Part shown: one piece after another, positions 1 to 10,854 of the stretch
Numbering within the stretch: the stretch's first letter is position 1
Layout: every line of letters begins with the position of its first letter
Assembly: GCA_021234155.1 (NCBI GenBank)
Contig: JAJEKV010000024.1
Coordinates: forward strand, 16,267,030-16,331,029
Origin: Isoetes taiwanensis
Taxonomy: Eukaryota > Streptophyta > Lycopodiopsida > Isoetales > Isoetaceae
DNA length: 64,000 bases
Reading direction: 5' to 3'
Program-made: the position numbers and the translations under genes
The notes under the pieces: model-generated
Databases searched by the model: none
Told to the model about the DNA's origin: nothing
Seen by the model: the letters and a program-made list of their open reading frames with translations, nothing else

Positions 1-1662
1 CGCCCCGGATGGACTGTAAAAAACAATTCCGCAGCCTTCATCATAGGGTTGTGTCCGGATGCTTAAAGGCGAGAGAGTTCCATAGGAGGCATTCTTGGAC
101 GGATCTGGAAGGTAAGGGACGAGCGGCAGGGCGATTCCGGGCCATTCAGGGTATTTCTTAAGTCTTTGATATGGCTGTGCTCCAGAGGTTTTGATAGATG
201 ACTCCCTTTGTTTTTATTTACTTTGTATTCACTGGTATAGAGTGCCGAATTTAGATGCCCTGGCTTCTTTTTGCTCTTCATTAATTTTCCACAGATATGT
301 GGAAGACGCCATGGCACTTTCCTGTTTGCTTGTGCTGTTTTTTTATTGCAGGGGTTTGGCATTGTGGAAACTGCAAGAAACTTAAAGAATTCCTCTTCTT
401 TGCTTCGGAGAGGTGTGACTTTGTGTTATTGTTGCTCATTGTGTGCACGATTAAATATAAAAGTAAAAAAAAAAAGGATGGGAAGATGCATTGGTGTCTG
501 TGTGCTTGAGCATGTGCATGGGATTAGCCCCTGCCCTTTAAGGGCGGGCAGGCCGCTTGGAGCTGCGCAATGCGCAGGGGGTTCGAATCCCCCGGTTTGT
601 TTGTCCATTGTCTTTGCAGGTGCTGAAGAAGGCTTGGGCATTGAGGCCTGGCAAATTGTTGTCTGTGTGGCCGAGTTGCACCTGGTTTGCTGTTGCTGTT
701 GGGCTGCTTCGCTACTGTAGCAGGGAAGCTTGTGGGAGAAACCTCACTGCCTACTAATTTAGAGGCATGATCCGCTCCTGGTTTAGTGCCTCCAATAGTG
801 TGTAGCATGCCTCCGAATAGGCAGTTGCTATTTTGAAGTCAAATGACATCAAAATCCTTTGCAATGGATGTCAACTGCCCCTTAGAAATAGAGCCACATC
901 AGCGTTTGACCCCATCTCCCGATGAGGTGTAGGGATGGGATCGCACTAGAGGGCATATCCCTCTGAATATTCCCCTATCTAATGGCTGGGAATTCACTAG
1001 AGCGCCCATCAACGATAACATATGTTAGAGATTAGAGATAGTGACAAGAAACTACTACTATTTAATTGAAGTCAGCAATTTTCCATTTTTCAAATAAAAC
1101 AACACCCCATTGAATTTAGCTAATCTCCCCATTGAAGTCTCACGAAGGACATCAAGATACAATCAAGGAGACATTACACTCCATGAACAAGTTCCACTTG
1201 TAGCTGCTGGCGGTTTGAAAAGCCATAGTTTATCATAACAAAACCCAATGTCGTTTGTTAAATTGGATTGCTTCTTTTCACGCACTAGAAAACTCATAAT
1301 CTTCTAACCCAGCATTTTAGAATGGAAAGCTCCAGATAGCTCGATTTGCTGCTTGATGCTGCTAAGAACAAACCAGTACCCAATGGCATTGGCAATCCGT
1401 AGTGCTTTGGCACCTTGTTTTCTTAGAAGCAATAGAGACTAAAATTGCAACATTTCCTTCCAGAGAACAACATGCTCTTAGGAGATTATGGTCAAGGCAC
1501 AGAAGCAACGTAAAAGATGAGGTGAGAGAATAGCGGATGGATGGTAATGGAAATACTTTGTTCAGGAACTTTGCAGACTAGGTGCAAAGATGCTGTATAG
1601 TTGGACGGTGAAGAAATTATGAGACAGTGTCGGGAAGAGAGAAGCATTACAAATTTATTTTA
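1..1662. other. Intergenic stretch with no recognisable gene
   Basis: No coding region can be supported here. The short open frames lack domain similarity and overlap on both strands. The one structured signal is at 577-593: a 5-bp G/C stem closing a TTCGAAT loop, the form of a tRNA T-arm or RNA polymerase III B box. No matching acceptor stem or D-arm is visible 50-70 bases upstream, so this is not a tRNA gene. It could be the end of a tRNA-derived SINE. From about 840 to 1660 the DNA is AT-rich and lies downstream of the 3' end of the phosphatase gene, so its 3' UTR probably lies in the last few hundred bases. Confidence 0.5.
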
Positions 1663-4600
1663 TCAGAAATCTTCATCAGCCAGTGTTGGCCTTGTTATAG
1701 GCACAGCCCATCGACCAAGGTGAGCCGTATAATTGAGGCAGCGAATGACAGGCTTCCCCGAACTTCCATCAGGAAAATCAATCACACTTAAGCTGCCTGT
1801 ATCAAGGTGAAAGGAACCCAAAAAAGCCTGTGATAAACCAAGCAGGTGACCGAGCAGTGCAACATGAGTCAACTCATGGCTGACAATGACAATGTCGTTC
1901 TCGTGCTCTTCACTTTCTTCAAAATTCTTCAGATACCTAACTATTGTTTCCCATGATTTTGCAGCTCTTTCCCACATAGTTAATAAGCTTTCACCTTCGT
2001 TGATATCCTCATGCTGCAAATAATCCTGCCACCGCTCTTGCTGTGCAACATCTGATTTTTGTTTTCCCTGACAATAAGAAAGAGTAAGAACCCTTTAGAA
2101 ACCCAAAATGCTATGAATACAGGAATTGAACATAAGAAATTTCTTACTTCCCAAATGCCCCAGCCCATATCACGTAAATCTGGAACTTGTATAACCTCCA
2201 CATATCTTGGTACACAGTCTGCACCCAAACAATCTGCGGCTTCTTGCACCTGGAAGAGAGAAGACATTGAAAGCTGCGTCGTGCTTTTTGTCACATGTTA
2301 TAAAAGTGATAAAGGTTTTTGTACCTCAGCAATTGCTGCTGCTGTAGATACAGCGCAAGGTTGTGGGCTACAAAAAATAGCCTCTACCTTCACATCAAGA
2401 AGTAGCTCTGCTGTCTTCCTTGACTAATTAATGGCCAACATATCTAACCATTAGAAAACCATACCCAATTACATTAGGGTTCGGTGAAGGAGGCTCTACC
2501 TGAATGATTCCCAACATATTCATATTTTCTTCAGACACCGAAAACTGATTCTGCAGATTAGAAACCATTCAACTTCAGAAGAGACATTGAAAACTGATTC
2601 TGCAGATTGGAAACCATACAACTTCAGAAGAGACATTGAAAACTGATTCTGCAGATTAGAAACCATACAACTTCAGAAGAGGACCGGGAAATATACACTT
2701 TCATCATAATGTCCAAATGAACTCAATCAAAATTTGGAAACATCAAAAGATAAACTATTTTTTCCTGGAGCTACACATAGTTCTTGCATGCATTTCATAA
2801 TACTACTATACTTTCCTTAACGTAATGAAAGCCAGAACATACCACCACTTTAACGTGATTATTCCAATGTGAGTGCAACCATATACAGATATTAGAAAAT
2901 ATTAGGAGCCGGCCACGCGGGTTATTTGGCATAACCCAGTGGACAATTAACCTCCTCATAACTATGAACGGCATCAAGTCCTCAGATTTCTTCAGGCTTC
3001 TTTTATGGGACATGTCTCTTCAAGTTTTAGTGGACTTGGCAAAACCTTGGATCAGATATGCATGGATGATGGATTATCTCTACATGCTCAAGTGAGAATT
3101 GAGATGGTTTAAATGAAAAGAATGAATCAGCATTTGTAACAAATATTGAAACACCTTCAAGGCTACTGATTTTGAGCAAAACATTCTCTTCTCTGTATGT
3201 CTGTTGTTGTAACTATGACTGTTGTTATCTGCTAAGAAATGAAAAGAGGAAGAGCAAACATTGTCTGTTGCAGAAAATAAAAATATCTTAACTTCCTTAC
3301 TGTAGTATAAAGTTATTAGAAATATATGTAAGAAGTATAGTTTCCCAAAATAATTGGTCATTTTCTAAAACATCCGTCATTGCACCGGAATTGAAACCAG
3401 ATAAAGGCAAGTTTGATGACTGGGAAAATTATTGAGAATAGACCTGAGCAACGCTGTCAGTGGCACCATGACAAACAAGAAAGACGCGTGAACGAGCTTT
3501 TCGTCCTGCACTCTGCCCTGCACCTATAGGAGGACTTGGTGTCTGCAACCCCATTAACCTGGATCATTATTATTACTTCCCTTCTCCCTCCTCTATCAAC
3601 AATCGAGATAAGGGAGCCATCAGTAGAGCTAAAGAAGACATGGTTTGAAGTGAAAAGGCATGGCTTGAAATGAAAACTAAGTAAAGTTTCAAAAGTAGTA
3701 GATGATGCCTGATTAAGCCTCTCAAGGCAAACGTAGGGAGGGGCATCTCCACTCCTGTTTGGTGTGAAGTCTATGACGCTAACACCACAGTTGCTTTGTA
3801 AAAGCTGTCGAAAATATTCAGGCCCCAAACCTAAAAGAATCATATGACAATTTACAAATTAGACATGCATCATGATTTCATGAGACTATGGATAGTCCTT
3901 GCCTGTAGCAGTGGCAACAAGGGCCTGGTTTACAGCATTGTGTGCAACAACTAGTATTGAACTTGCCTCGCTGCTGAGAATATCAATCCAGCACTTGTAT
4001 GCTCGCGACCACAATTCACGAACAGGATAGTGACCATCAATAGTAAAATTTACTGCATCTTTTTGCCAGGTTCTATATGCTTCTCCGAACTGTTCTTTTC
4101 CTTCGTTTTTCATAAGACCCTACAGATCATTGGTAATTGCTGCACTGTTTGCTTTAAATTATCTAGACATATATGTTGAACACGCACCTGAAAAGAATAA
4201 AGGTCAATCTCACGAAGGTCATATATTGGAACCATAGGTGCTGTGCGTGAACCCCATATGATTTCTGCTGTACGTTTTGCTCTTATAAGAGGGCTACCAA
4301 ATGAAATTCAAAGTCGTTATTGCCTATTAAACAACAAATAGAAACCCCAAAACAAACGCAGTGATACTCACCTGTGATAACAAACATCAAACGAATCCGA
4401 CAGCAGCATTTGCCGTGATGTTTCTGCTTGGCTCTCACCCTTAGCTGTAAGAAAAGAAATATCAGAACTACCTTGAATGCGGCCTTCCTCGTTCCATGTA
4501 CTTTGCCCATGCCTAACTAAAACAACTCTCTTGGCCGCTGTAATAGTTGGCATAGACTCAAACTTTGCAAAACTTATTAACGGCACCGCAGTATTTTCAG

Positions 4601-4790
4601 TTCCGACATCTTCCCTGGAACTCACAGAAGCTACACAGCTGTTTCGTTGAGGTGTTCCAGAGGCGCGGCAAGACTGTTGGATTGGATGGCGATATAGAGG
4701 AAATGGGCATTTTTTGCCTGCCAATCCTTGTGGGTCTGAATTTGTTGTAACTCCATGGAAGAAGCTTGAAAGGCACAGCGGCCTCAGCAT
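1663..4790 (-). CDS. 2-carboxy-D-arabinitol-1-phosphatase (CA1Pase-like, histidine phosphatase family), chloroplast
   Basis: Exons on the minus strand, 5' to 3': 4372-4790, 4188-4293, 3903-4119, 3709-3830, 3444-3542, 2500-2550, 2325-2423, 2148-2249, 1663-2067. They join in frame to 539 codons plus stop, with no internal stop. The product should dephosphorylate the Rubisco inhibitor 2-carboxyarabinitol 1-phosphate in the chloroplast stroma. The first ~80 residues are rich in Ser, Arg and Ala and lack a conserved domain, as expected of a transit peptide. The first phosphatase domain has the catalytic motif LVRHGQSTWNEEGR (His94), then GHYPVRELWSR and a second active-site His at about 235 (VVAHNAVNQAL). 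The C-terminal half is a degenerate second copy: LVCHG near 312 lacks the arginine, and VIVSHELTH lies near 469. Ending and spacing (NYTAHLGRW) match plant CA1Pase as I know the family. Introns 3 and 4 appear to start with GC. Intron 5 is about 890 bases, the others short. Confidence 0.93.
2541..2690. repeat. Three 49-bp tandem copies spanning a splice acceptor
   Basis: The block starting AAAACTGATTCTGCAG occurs at 2541, 2590 and 2639 with only a few changes. It lies at the 3' end of intron 5 of the phosphatase gene. Read on the minus strand each unit contains TCTGCAG followed by AATCAGTTTTC, so both the acceptor AG and the first bases of exon 6 are triplicated. Only the copy nearest the exon leaves the frame open. 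Confidence 0.9.
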
Positions 4791-7589
4791 AGTTCTTCCT
4801 TCAGATACGAGCCCTCCATTGTCCGTGCCATATCTTCGTCATGTTAACCTCACAACCATAGCTTCGTTTGTGGCCGTGGATGCTTTTATTTGGGATGCCC
4901 CACAATTTCGGCATATAGATTCATCTTGTTGATGAGGTAGGCCGTTTCTTTCTTTTCACAACATATATCTCTTTTCCACACTAGTGTATATTATTGCTTC
5001 TAGTAGTGTATATTATTTTTTTGAGGCCGTCAGATGACGGCATCTTTGCGGGAATATGCCGGCGGGGCAGATCCTCGCCTCTCCCTCTAGGTCAAGATGG
5101 GGTCAAATTGACCCCACTTTATAAGGGGTGCTCCAGGCATAAATACCATTTGGCTTAATGAGCACAAACACCGTATTGTACAAGAAAGCAACCCTACATC
5201 CCAAATACTACATGCCATCTGGGCGTGGGGAATTGTATTCCAATGCCCATGGATCTAAGGCCACACTGGCCTGTATGCCGGAATTCAGAGGCTTGCCATG
5301 CAGATGAGAAGGGCAGCATGCCGACAGCAAGTCTGGTTACCCTGAATCTGGCCCTGCCCTAAACCCTCCAAGATGAAAACAAATCAAAGAGCTCAAATGT
5401 AGAACTAAATGCCGAAGCTCATGTTGTATTTGTTTCGAGTCCTCTTGGTAACGGACTAGCACCTTCAGGATTGCAAGTAGAAAATGATGAAGATTATACC
5501 GGTACCAAATTGTCAAAACCGCAGAGAAATAAAGCTACATGTTCATTACTGCCAAGGCAATCCAAGCCACAAGATTTTGCTTGTGGCCATCCCTCCACTA
5601 TCAACCCCTACCCAGCCAGTGTACAATAAAGTAAGGCATGATCGACCACGGCCACGGCATCAACACAAGCCCACGACCATCATGGTGTGCACCGCAATAC
5701 ATCTCTGAGCCCACCCACAGCATGAAGCCCACCCACGGCTTTGCGACCTCAGCTTTTCCAGCAATCACCAATTTAGCTCTGTAAAAACAGAGCCAGCACC
5801 AGAGTTTTCCAGCAGCTAAATCGAACACAGATCTAGACTCCCAATTTTGAAGCAATGCTCTAGTTGTAGAGTTGATCCTCAAGTAAAAAATATGTTTATA
5901 ACTCCACCTCTGGAGCACGGCATGCCCAAGACCATAGCCTTCACGGCCCCGGGGGGTGCACTTATACATAAGGGGGGTATGGCATCTGCGTTCGGAGGGT
6001 AGCAAAAAACCCCCCTTGTATACGCAAATTTAAAAGGCAATTTGACCCCTTTGTGTATAGATATTGCTCCAAATCAGTGCCTAAAAACACCCTTAACCCC
6101 TACGTATACGTACGCAAATGGTCCAAAAAACACCCCTCCGTTGAACTCTCATGGGTTATACGCAGATCAAAGGTGAATCCCCCGGGTTCACGGCATGGCC
6201 TCTCCGCCTCAGAACCTCTTCCGTTTAGCACCAATTTAGCAATATCTTGAAAACGTCCTGAAGCAGCCCACGCCCAGCACCAACGGTGACACAACTCAGT
6301 CTATCCGATCGAATTGCCTCCTGCAGCCCTCCGGTTTCTCGCTGCCTTCCTCAAAAACATAATCCAAAAGCAAGAACAAAAACAAAAGACGAAGGAGGAG
6401 CCGCTCACATTACTGGACGACCACCTAGCAAATTTGAAGCAAACACCCATCCCGACACCTGCAGCAAACAGGAATAGAAGGCGCATCCGTTGCTCGCCAT
6501 ATGCCAGACGCCCACGCGGGATCTTATCCACAGTTGACAGTTCCATCTTCGACACCAACATATACGCCTTCTTCCCAAAGCTGAGATGCCAGCGTCAGAT
6601 TCATACCATGTCACATACGAATACCTCTACAAAACTTCTCAAATCTTGAGTTATAAAAGTATGCTTTTTTATCGCAGCAACATTATCTCTTAAAACATAC
6701 TACTAACAGCGTTGCTGGGCATAGTATGAGAACTTATAAATGTGAACTTGTGCATTTGCTTAGAGTAACTTCTGTGCCCTTGAATCATTTTGGGAACATT
6801 TTGGGCATAGTTTGAGAACTTATAAATGTGACCTTGTGCATTTGCTTAGAGTAACTTCTGTGCCATTGAATCATGGGAATATGTAAATAGTAAGTAGCCA
6901 TGTGTATGAGTTGCTGATGTTGTTACTAAATCTCATATATAGTCACTCTCTCTTCTATTATATTCTATTTCATTCTATAGTTATGGTGCCCAAGCTAGAG
7001 AAAGAAAAAATGTGAACCATTGTTGTTTATGGAAAATGTAGTAAGGCCAATATGGTTATTATATGGTTGATGCAACAATATATAATTCAACAACATATAT
7101 TTCAACACACTTCTTGTCCCTAGAGAAACATCCCTGGTTTATTATATTTTTACGAACTTTTTGTGACAATAGTGGATAATCCTTTAGGTTTCATCTCAAA
7201 CTTTCATCTAGATACAACAATTTATGTGACTTCTATTGAAGATGAAGTTACAATTTTATGTCCTGAAATAAACTTAATATGGAATATGGTTCAAGACGAT
7301 GCCGCACAACCATACTTATGTATCGAACCATTGCAATATTAATGCAGGACATAGTGTTAAGTTCATTTTGATAACCATGGAAGTTGGGTCCTTATGAAGT
7401 TGAGTCCTGATTGCAATGTCGATGCAAATCATAGTTTAAGTTCATCTTTGACAAAATGAGTTGTCTATTTAATTGCACACCTAACTGCAACATATAATAT
7501 TTTGATAATGTAAACTGAGTATGGGAAAATCTCTAGAAGCTAGAGAACATATGCACACATGAGCACGTACCTTACTTCGAATCGTCTGT
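4791..7589. other. Intergenic region with short repeats only
   Basis: This is upstream of the phosphatase gene, whose promoter should lie in the first few hundred bases; I see no clear TATA box. A 17-base palindrome, GGGGTCAAATTGACCCC, sits at 5099-5115. The minus-strand open frame at 5601-6005 and the plus-strand frame at 6314-6649 resemble no family I know and are probably chance. From 6900 onward the DNA is strongly AT-rich without recognisable coding potential. Confidence 0.5.
6717..6880. repeat. Tandem duplication, ~86-bp unit, two copies
   Basis: The copy beginning GGGCATAGTATGAGAACTT at 6717 is repeated at 6803 with a handful of substitutions (GGGCATAGTTTGAGAACTT). Both copies contain the same run through CTTAGAGTAACTTCTGTGCC. 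No gene overlaps it. Confidence 0.9.
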
Positions 7590-9060
7590 ATTTATCATTG
7601 TTTGATGGCATATCAGGTTAAAATTATATCAATGCTTGTTCATCTAGCATAGCAAAAAACATCCTTGTCTTTGATTCTGGATCAGCAATCTGCAAATACT
7701 CATAATATCAACAGATTGAAAAAGGCTTGGTTCAAGCAGCAGGACTTTCAAAGAAAAGATTGATGTTGCAAGTTCATAGTTTTCAGGTTTGTCACAGAGA
7801 TGCAACATAGATGAATAATTGCATATCGATGAATAACACTATTTTGGCAATCCTGGTTTCTCCAACTATTTATAGCCATGCTATATACATCAAAAACGTG
7901 CATGTCCTCAGACACCTTTAAATCTTACACAATGCTTCCTAATTTTTTGTAGTTGCTCGTTTGAGGAAATGGCTGCACATTTGATTCAACCATATCCTTC
8001 AAAGAAAGGTTGGCTTCATGCAGTCTTTGAATTTCCTAATGGATCAGATCATCATAGTATAAAAGACAACAGAGGGCAACAAACCTCCTTCTCATATTGC
8101 CTCCTATATTAAAAGCATGTCATCAACATGGCAGTTTGAGCAGGTTTGCAATCTGTCATGTGGAATTTATCCAAAATCTTAGAAACGTACTTTGCAGAGT
8201 GATATAGATACCAATCGGTTCCTGCTAAACCTCTACTCTCAGACAGTAATGCATAAGTCCTAGATCAGTTGGTTAGGATGTTAAACCTTGTTAACACTCC
8301 TATTGCATAGGCCAGATCTGGGCGAATAATGGTGATGTATAAAAGAGTCCCAACTACATATCTATAGAGTGTAGGATCTATGTCCTCTTGATTTGAATCA
8401 AGAATTGATTGTTAGTCTGGTGCATGAGGAGTTTGAACAGGTTTGCAATCTATCATGTGGAATTTATCCAAATCCTCAGAAACGTACTTTGCTGAGCGAC
8501 ATAGATACCAATAGGTTCCTTCCAAACCTCTAATCCTAGACAATGATGCATAAGTTCTAGATCAGTGATCTCAAAAAAAAAATTACTGTAGGCAATCGCT
8601 TCATATGTATCATTTGTCAATACCATGTCATCTACATAAAGCAACGGTATGGAAATCTTGGATCCTTCAATCCTAGAACACAAATAGCAGTCAGCTCAAG
8701 ATTTTTGATATCCAAGATGAATAAGAAAGAAAAGACAAAATAGCACTTACAGTGGAAAAAAATACAATTCTTCCATTTCTTTAAACTCGCAGCTTTGGTC
8801 TTGCAAAATAGCACTCATACAGTGGAAAATAAATCGTCAGTCTTAATGTTGTTTGAAGAACCTGATGAAAATGAAGCAACATCAAACCCATATATTTTTC
8901 TGAAAGGAGAAGCTCCAATTGCAAAACTGGTAAATTTGTTATATACAAACTCAATTAAATGGAGATCATTTGACCACCCACGTATACTGCATGAATTCTT
9001 ACGAGTCTACCATATGTTGAGAATCTAGTCTGTCGTGAAGCTGAGTTCCAGTGCTTGGGA
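7590..9060 (-). pseudogene. Decayed Ty1/copia reverse transcriptase and RNase H fragment
   Basis: On the minus strand the 8453-8683 frame contains the copia catalytic box LLYVDDMVLT, followed by a peptide of the type that reads DLGLMHHFLGLEV in intact copia elements. Below it, broken frames read LDKFHMTDCKP and RPDLAYAIGVL, the copia segment between reverse transcriptase and RNase H. A stretch of about 140 bases is present twice (8131-8273 and 8425-8565), so part of the RT/RH joint was duplicated after insertion. Frames are interrupted everywhere, and I see no LTRs. Confidence 0.8.
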
Positions 9061-9070
9061 CAAAGTTATT

Positions 9071-9370
9071 TTAGACTGACTGTAAGAGCTCATTTTGTAC
9101 ATCGATGAACATGGTTTTTGAGAATCCATGCATTTTGAAAACATGTCTCAGATAAAGATGTGAAATATCTCCAACAATGCATGTTGACAGATCAGTTGTA
9201 GTGAAGACTGTATCATGACCATCTATGCTGCAAACCACGATAAAATTTACAAGAACGCTTTTCCAGGGATTTTTTTGGCGGAAACAGCACATTGTGACAA
9301 GATCTGACCTCATCCGAACACTCCAACGAAGAGTTATGTCTGTCTTGCCGGTGCCGGTTAGGCGGTTCAA
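9071..9370 (-). pseudogene. Ty3/gypsy integrase core fragment
   Basis: The translation contains TTDLSTCIVGDISHLYLRHV and then KMHGFSKTMFIDVQNELLQS. This follows the gypsy integrase core pattern: the stretch between the first and second catalytic Asp, including the HGLPK.IVSDRD region. The second Asp region is altered and no flanking domains survive. It abuts the copia fragment on the same strand, so this is a junk heap of nested remnants rather than one element. Confidence 0.65.
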
Positions 9371-10304
9371 ACATCAGCCAGCGACAACGCAGGTGACCGC
9401 CAGTTTACAGGAAACACTAGGTTTGGAGCAGTTTTGATATATCCTAAGTATATTCTGGCATATACTTAGAATATGTCAGAAACCCACATGAGCAAGGGTT
9501 TGCCCCCAAGGGGCAACCCAAAAAGCCTAAAAAGTTTGAAAAAACACGAAAAGAGCAATTTGAATTTGCCTATTCTTGTTTTCGCTGCATATTATTGCAT
9601 TTCCCAAATAAGAAAATTCCACCCTAAAGATTCTTTCCGCAATTTGAACCAAAAAAGCAGCTTCCCCTTGTTTGCAGAATGGAGTTGAAAAAAATCTTGA
9701 GAGCTCAGAGAGGACCAGCTAAAAATCAATTTGCAAAAGGATTGCTTTTTGTTTTCACATTGTAACAGTCAGATTGCAAATACCGTGAATTTAAAGGCGT
9801 TTTCACATTTGCTTTTGCAAAAAGAGTGTTTGACCCTTGTGTGCAAACAACTCAGAGAGAGAATCAGGTGTTAGAACTCAAGAAAGATTCATATCCTTCA
9901 ACCTGCAAAAAATTGCTCACTGCCAGGGATATTAACTCATTTTTGACCCAGTCAAAACTGAATATTTGAGTGATCTCTACAAATCTTTTGGCATCTGACT
10001 TTTTGCCCTACATTCTTTGAGACTTTAAGTAGCTTTAGCCTTTGAAATCATGATCAAATCTCTCTTTGCTTACAAATGGCATAATTTTTTTGAGACAGTC
10101 TTTTTCTTGAATTGGGAAAGCAGTGTTAAACTTGTGCTCAGGCTTTGTTCTTGGAATTTTCTCACATAGAGTGGTTTCCTTAAGCAACCTGGAGGTTCTA
10201 AACCATTGAGGTTGAAGGTTTTGCCAGGATCAGCAAAACCTTCAACCTCAAGTGAAGTTGGAGTATGTGAGAGTATAGTTGGAGTATGGCAGATGAGAGT
10301 ATAG
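9371..10304. other. Gene-free stretch with two hairpins
   Basis: No coding sequence is supported. A 10-bp stem with a 6-base loop lies at 9444-9469 (CTAAGTATAT and its complement). A perfect 18-bp stem with an 8-base loop lies at 10207-10250. Immediately after it, the phrase AGTATAGTTGGAGTATG recurs (10255-10318). Confidence 0.6.
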
Positions 10305-10850
10305 TTGGAGTATGTGATCAGCAATGGCACCAACACTTGGGATGAGATTGTGAAGCAATTCTTGGCCAGATTTGGTAAGTTAATTGACCCTCAAAACTTG
10401 ATTTTTGAGTTGCAGACTTTTCATATTAAGCATGATGAAACTATTCATCAATATGTTGAGAGATTCCATGTCTATCTTGTGAAGTGCTAAATGAATCAGG
10501 TACCAAATCATACTCTGCACCTTGTGGCATCTTTTATAAGAGGCTTGAGCAGTAGACCAAGAGTACATGGAAAAAATGTTGAAAATACAAAAGACATTTA
10601 ACAAGGCAATTGATTGCTGATACGCTTTCTTATCTTCCTGATGATTTGCATGTTCCTAATGATCCTTTTTATCCAGATTATGAACCAGAATATCTAGGAT
10701 CTAGTCCTACACCAATCTATGCTCAAAGGAAAAAATGAAGCCAAAAGTGATGGAGGACTCAGAAAATCATGTGGCTGTCAGAGCAGAAATCACAAAGGTT
10801 TCAGAAGCACTAATAGAAGTAACAAAGCAGCTTCATGGCAGGCTGAAAGG
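10305..10850 (+). pseudogene. Retrotransposon gag fragment (Ty3/gypsy type)
   Basis: The opening residues, TWDEIVKQFLARF followed by FHIKHDETIHQYVERFHVYL, match the capsid domain of plant retrotransposon gag proteins (a Trp-containing helix, then E.Y..RF). Beyond the stop at 10490 the similarity continues in other frames to about 10850 (AVRAEITKVSEALIEVTKQL), so the copy is frameshifted. It is cut off by the LINE that follows. Confidence 0.7.
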
Positions 10851-10854
10851 TTGC

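Noticed and set aside
541-610. tRNA gene
   Set aside because: T-arm present, but no acceptor, D or anticodon stem can be paired.
3420-3443. A 24-base intron in the phosphatase gene followed by an exon at about 3362-3419
   Set aside because: Too short for a plant intron, and the alternative joint to the exon at 2500-2550 keeps the frame and fits the family (NMNMLGIIQ).
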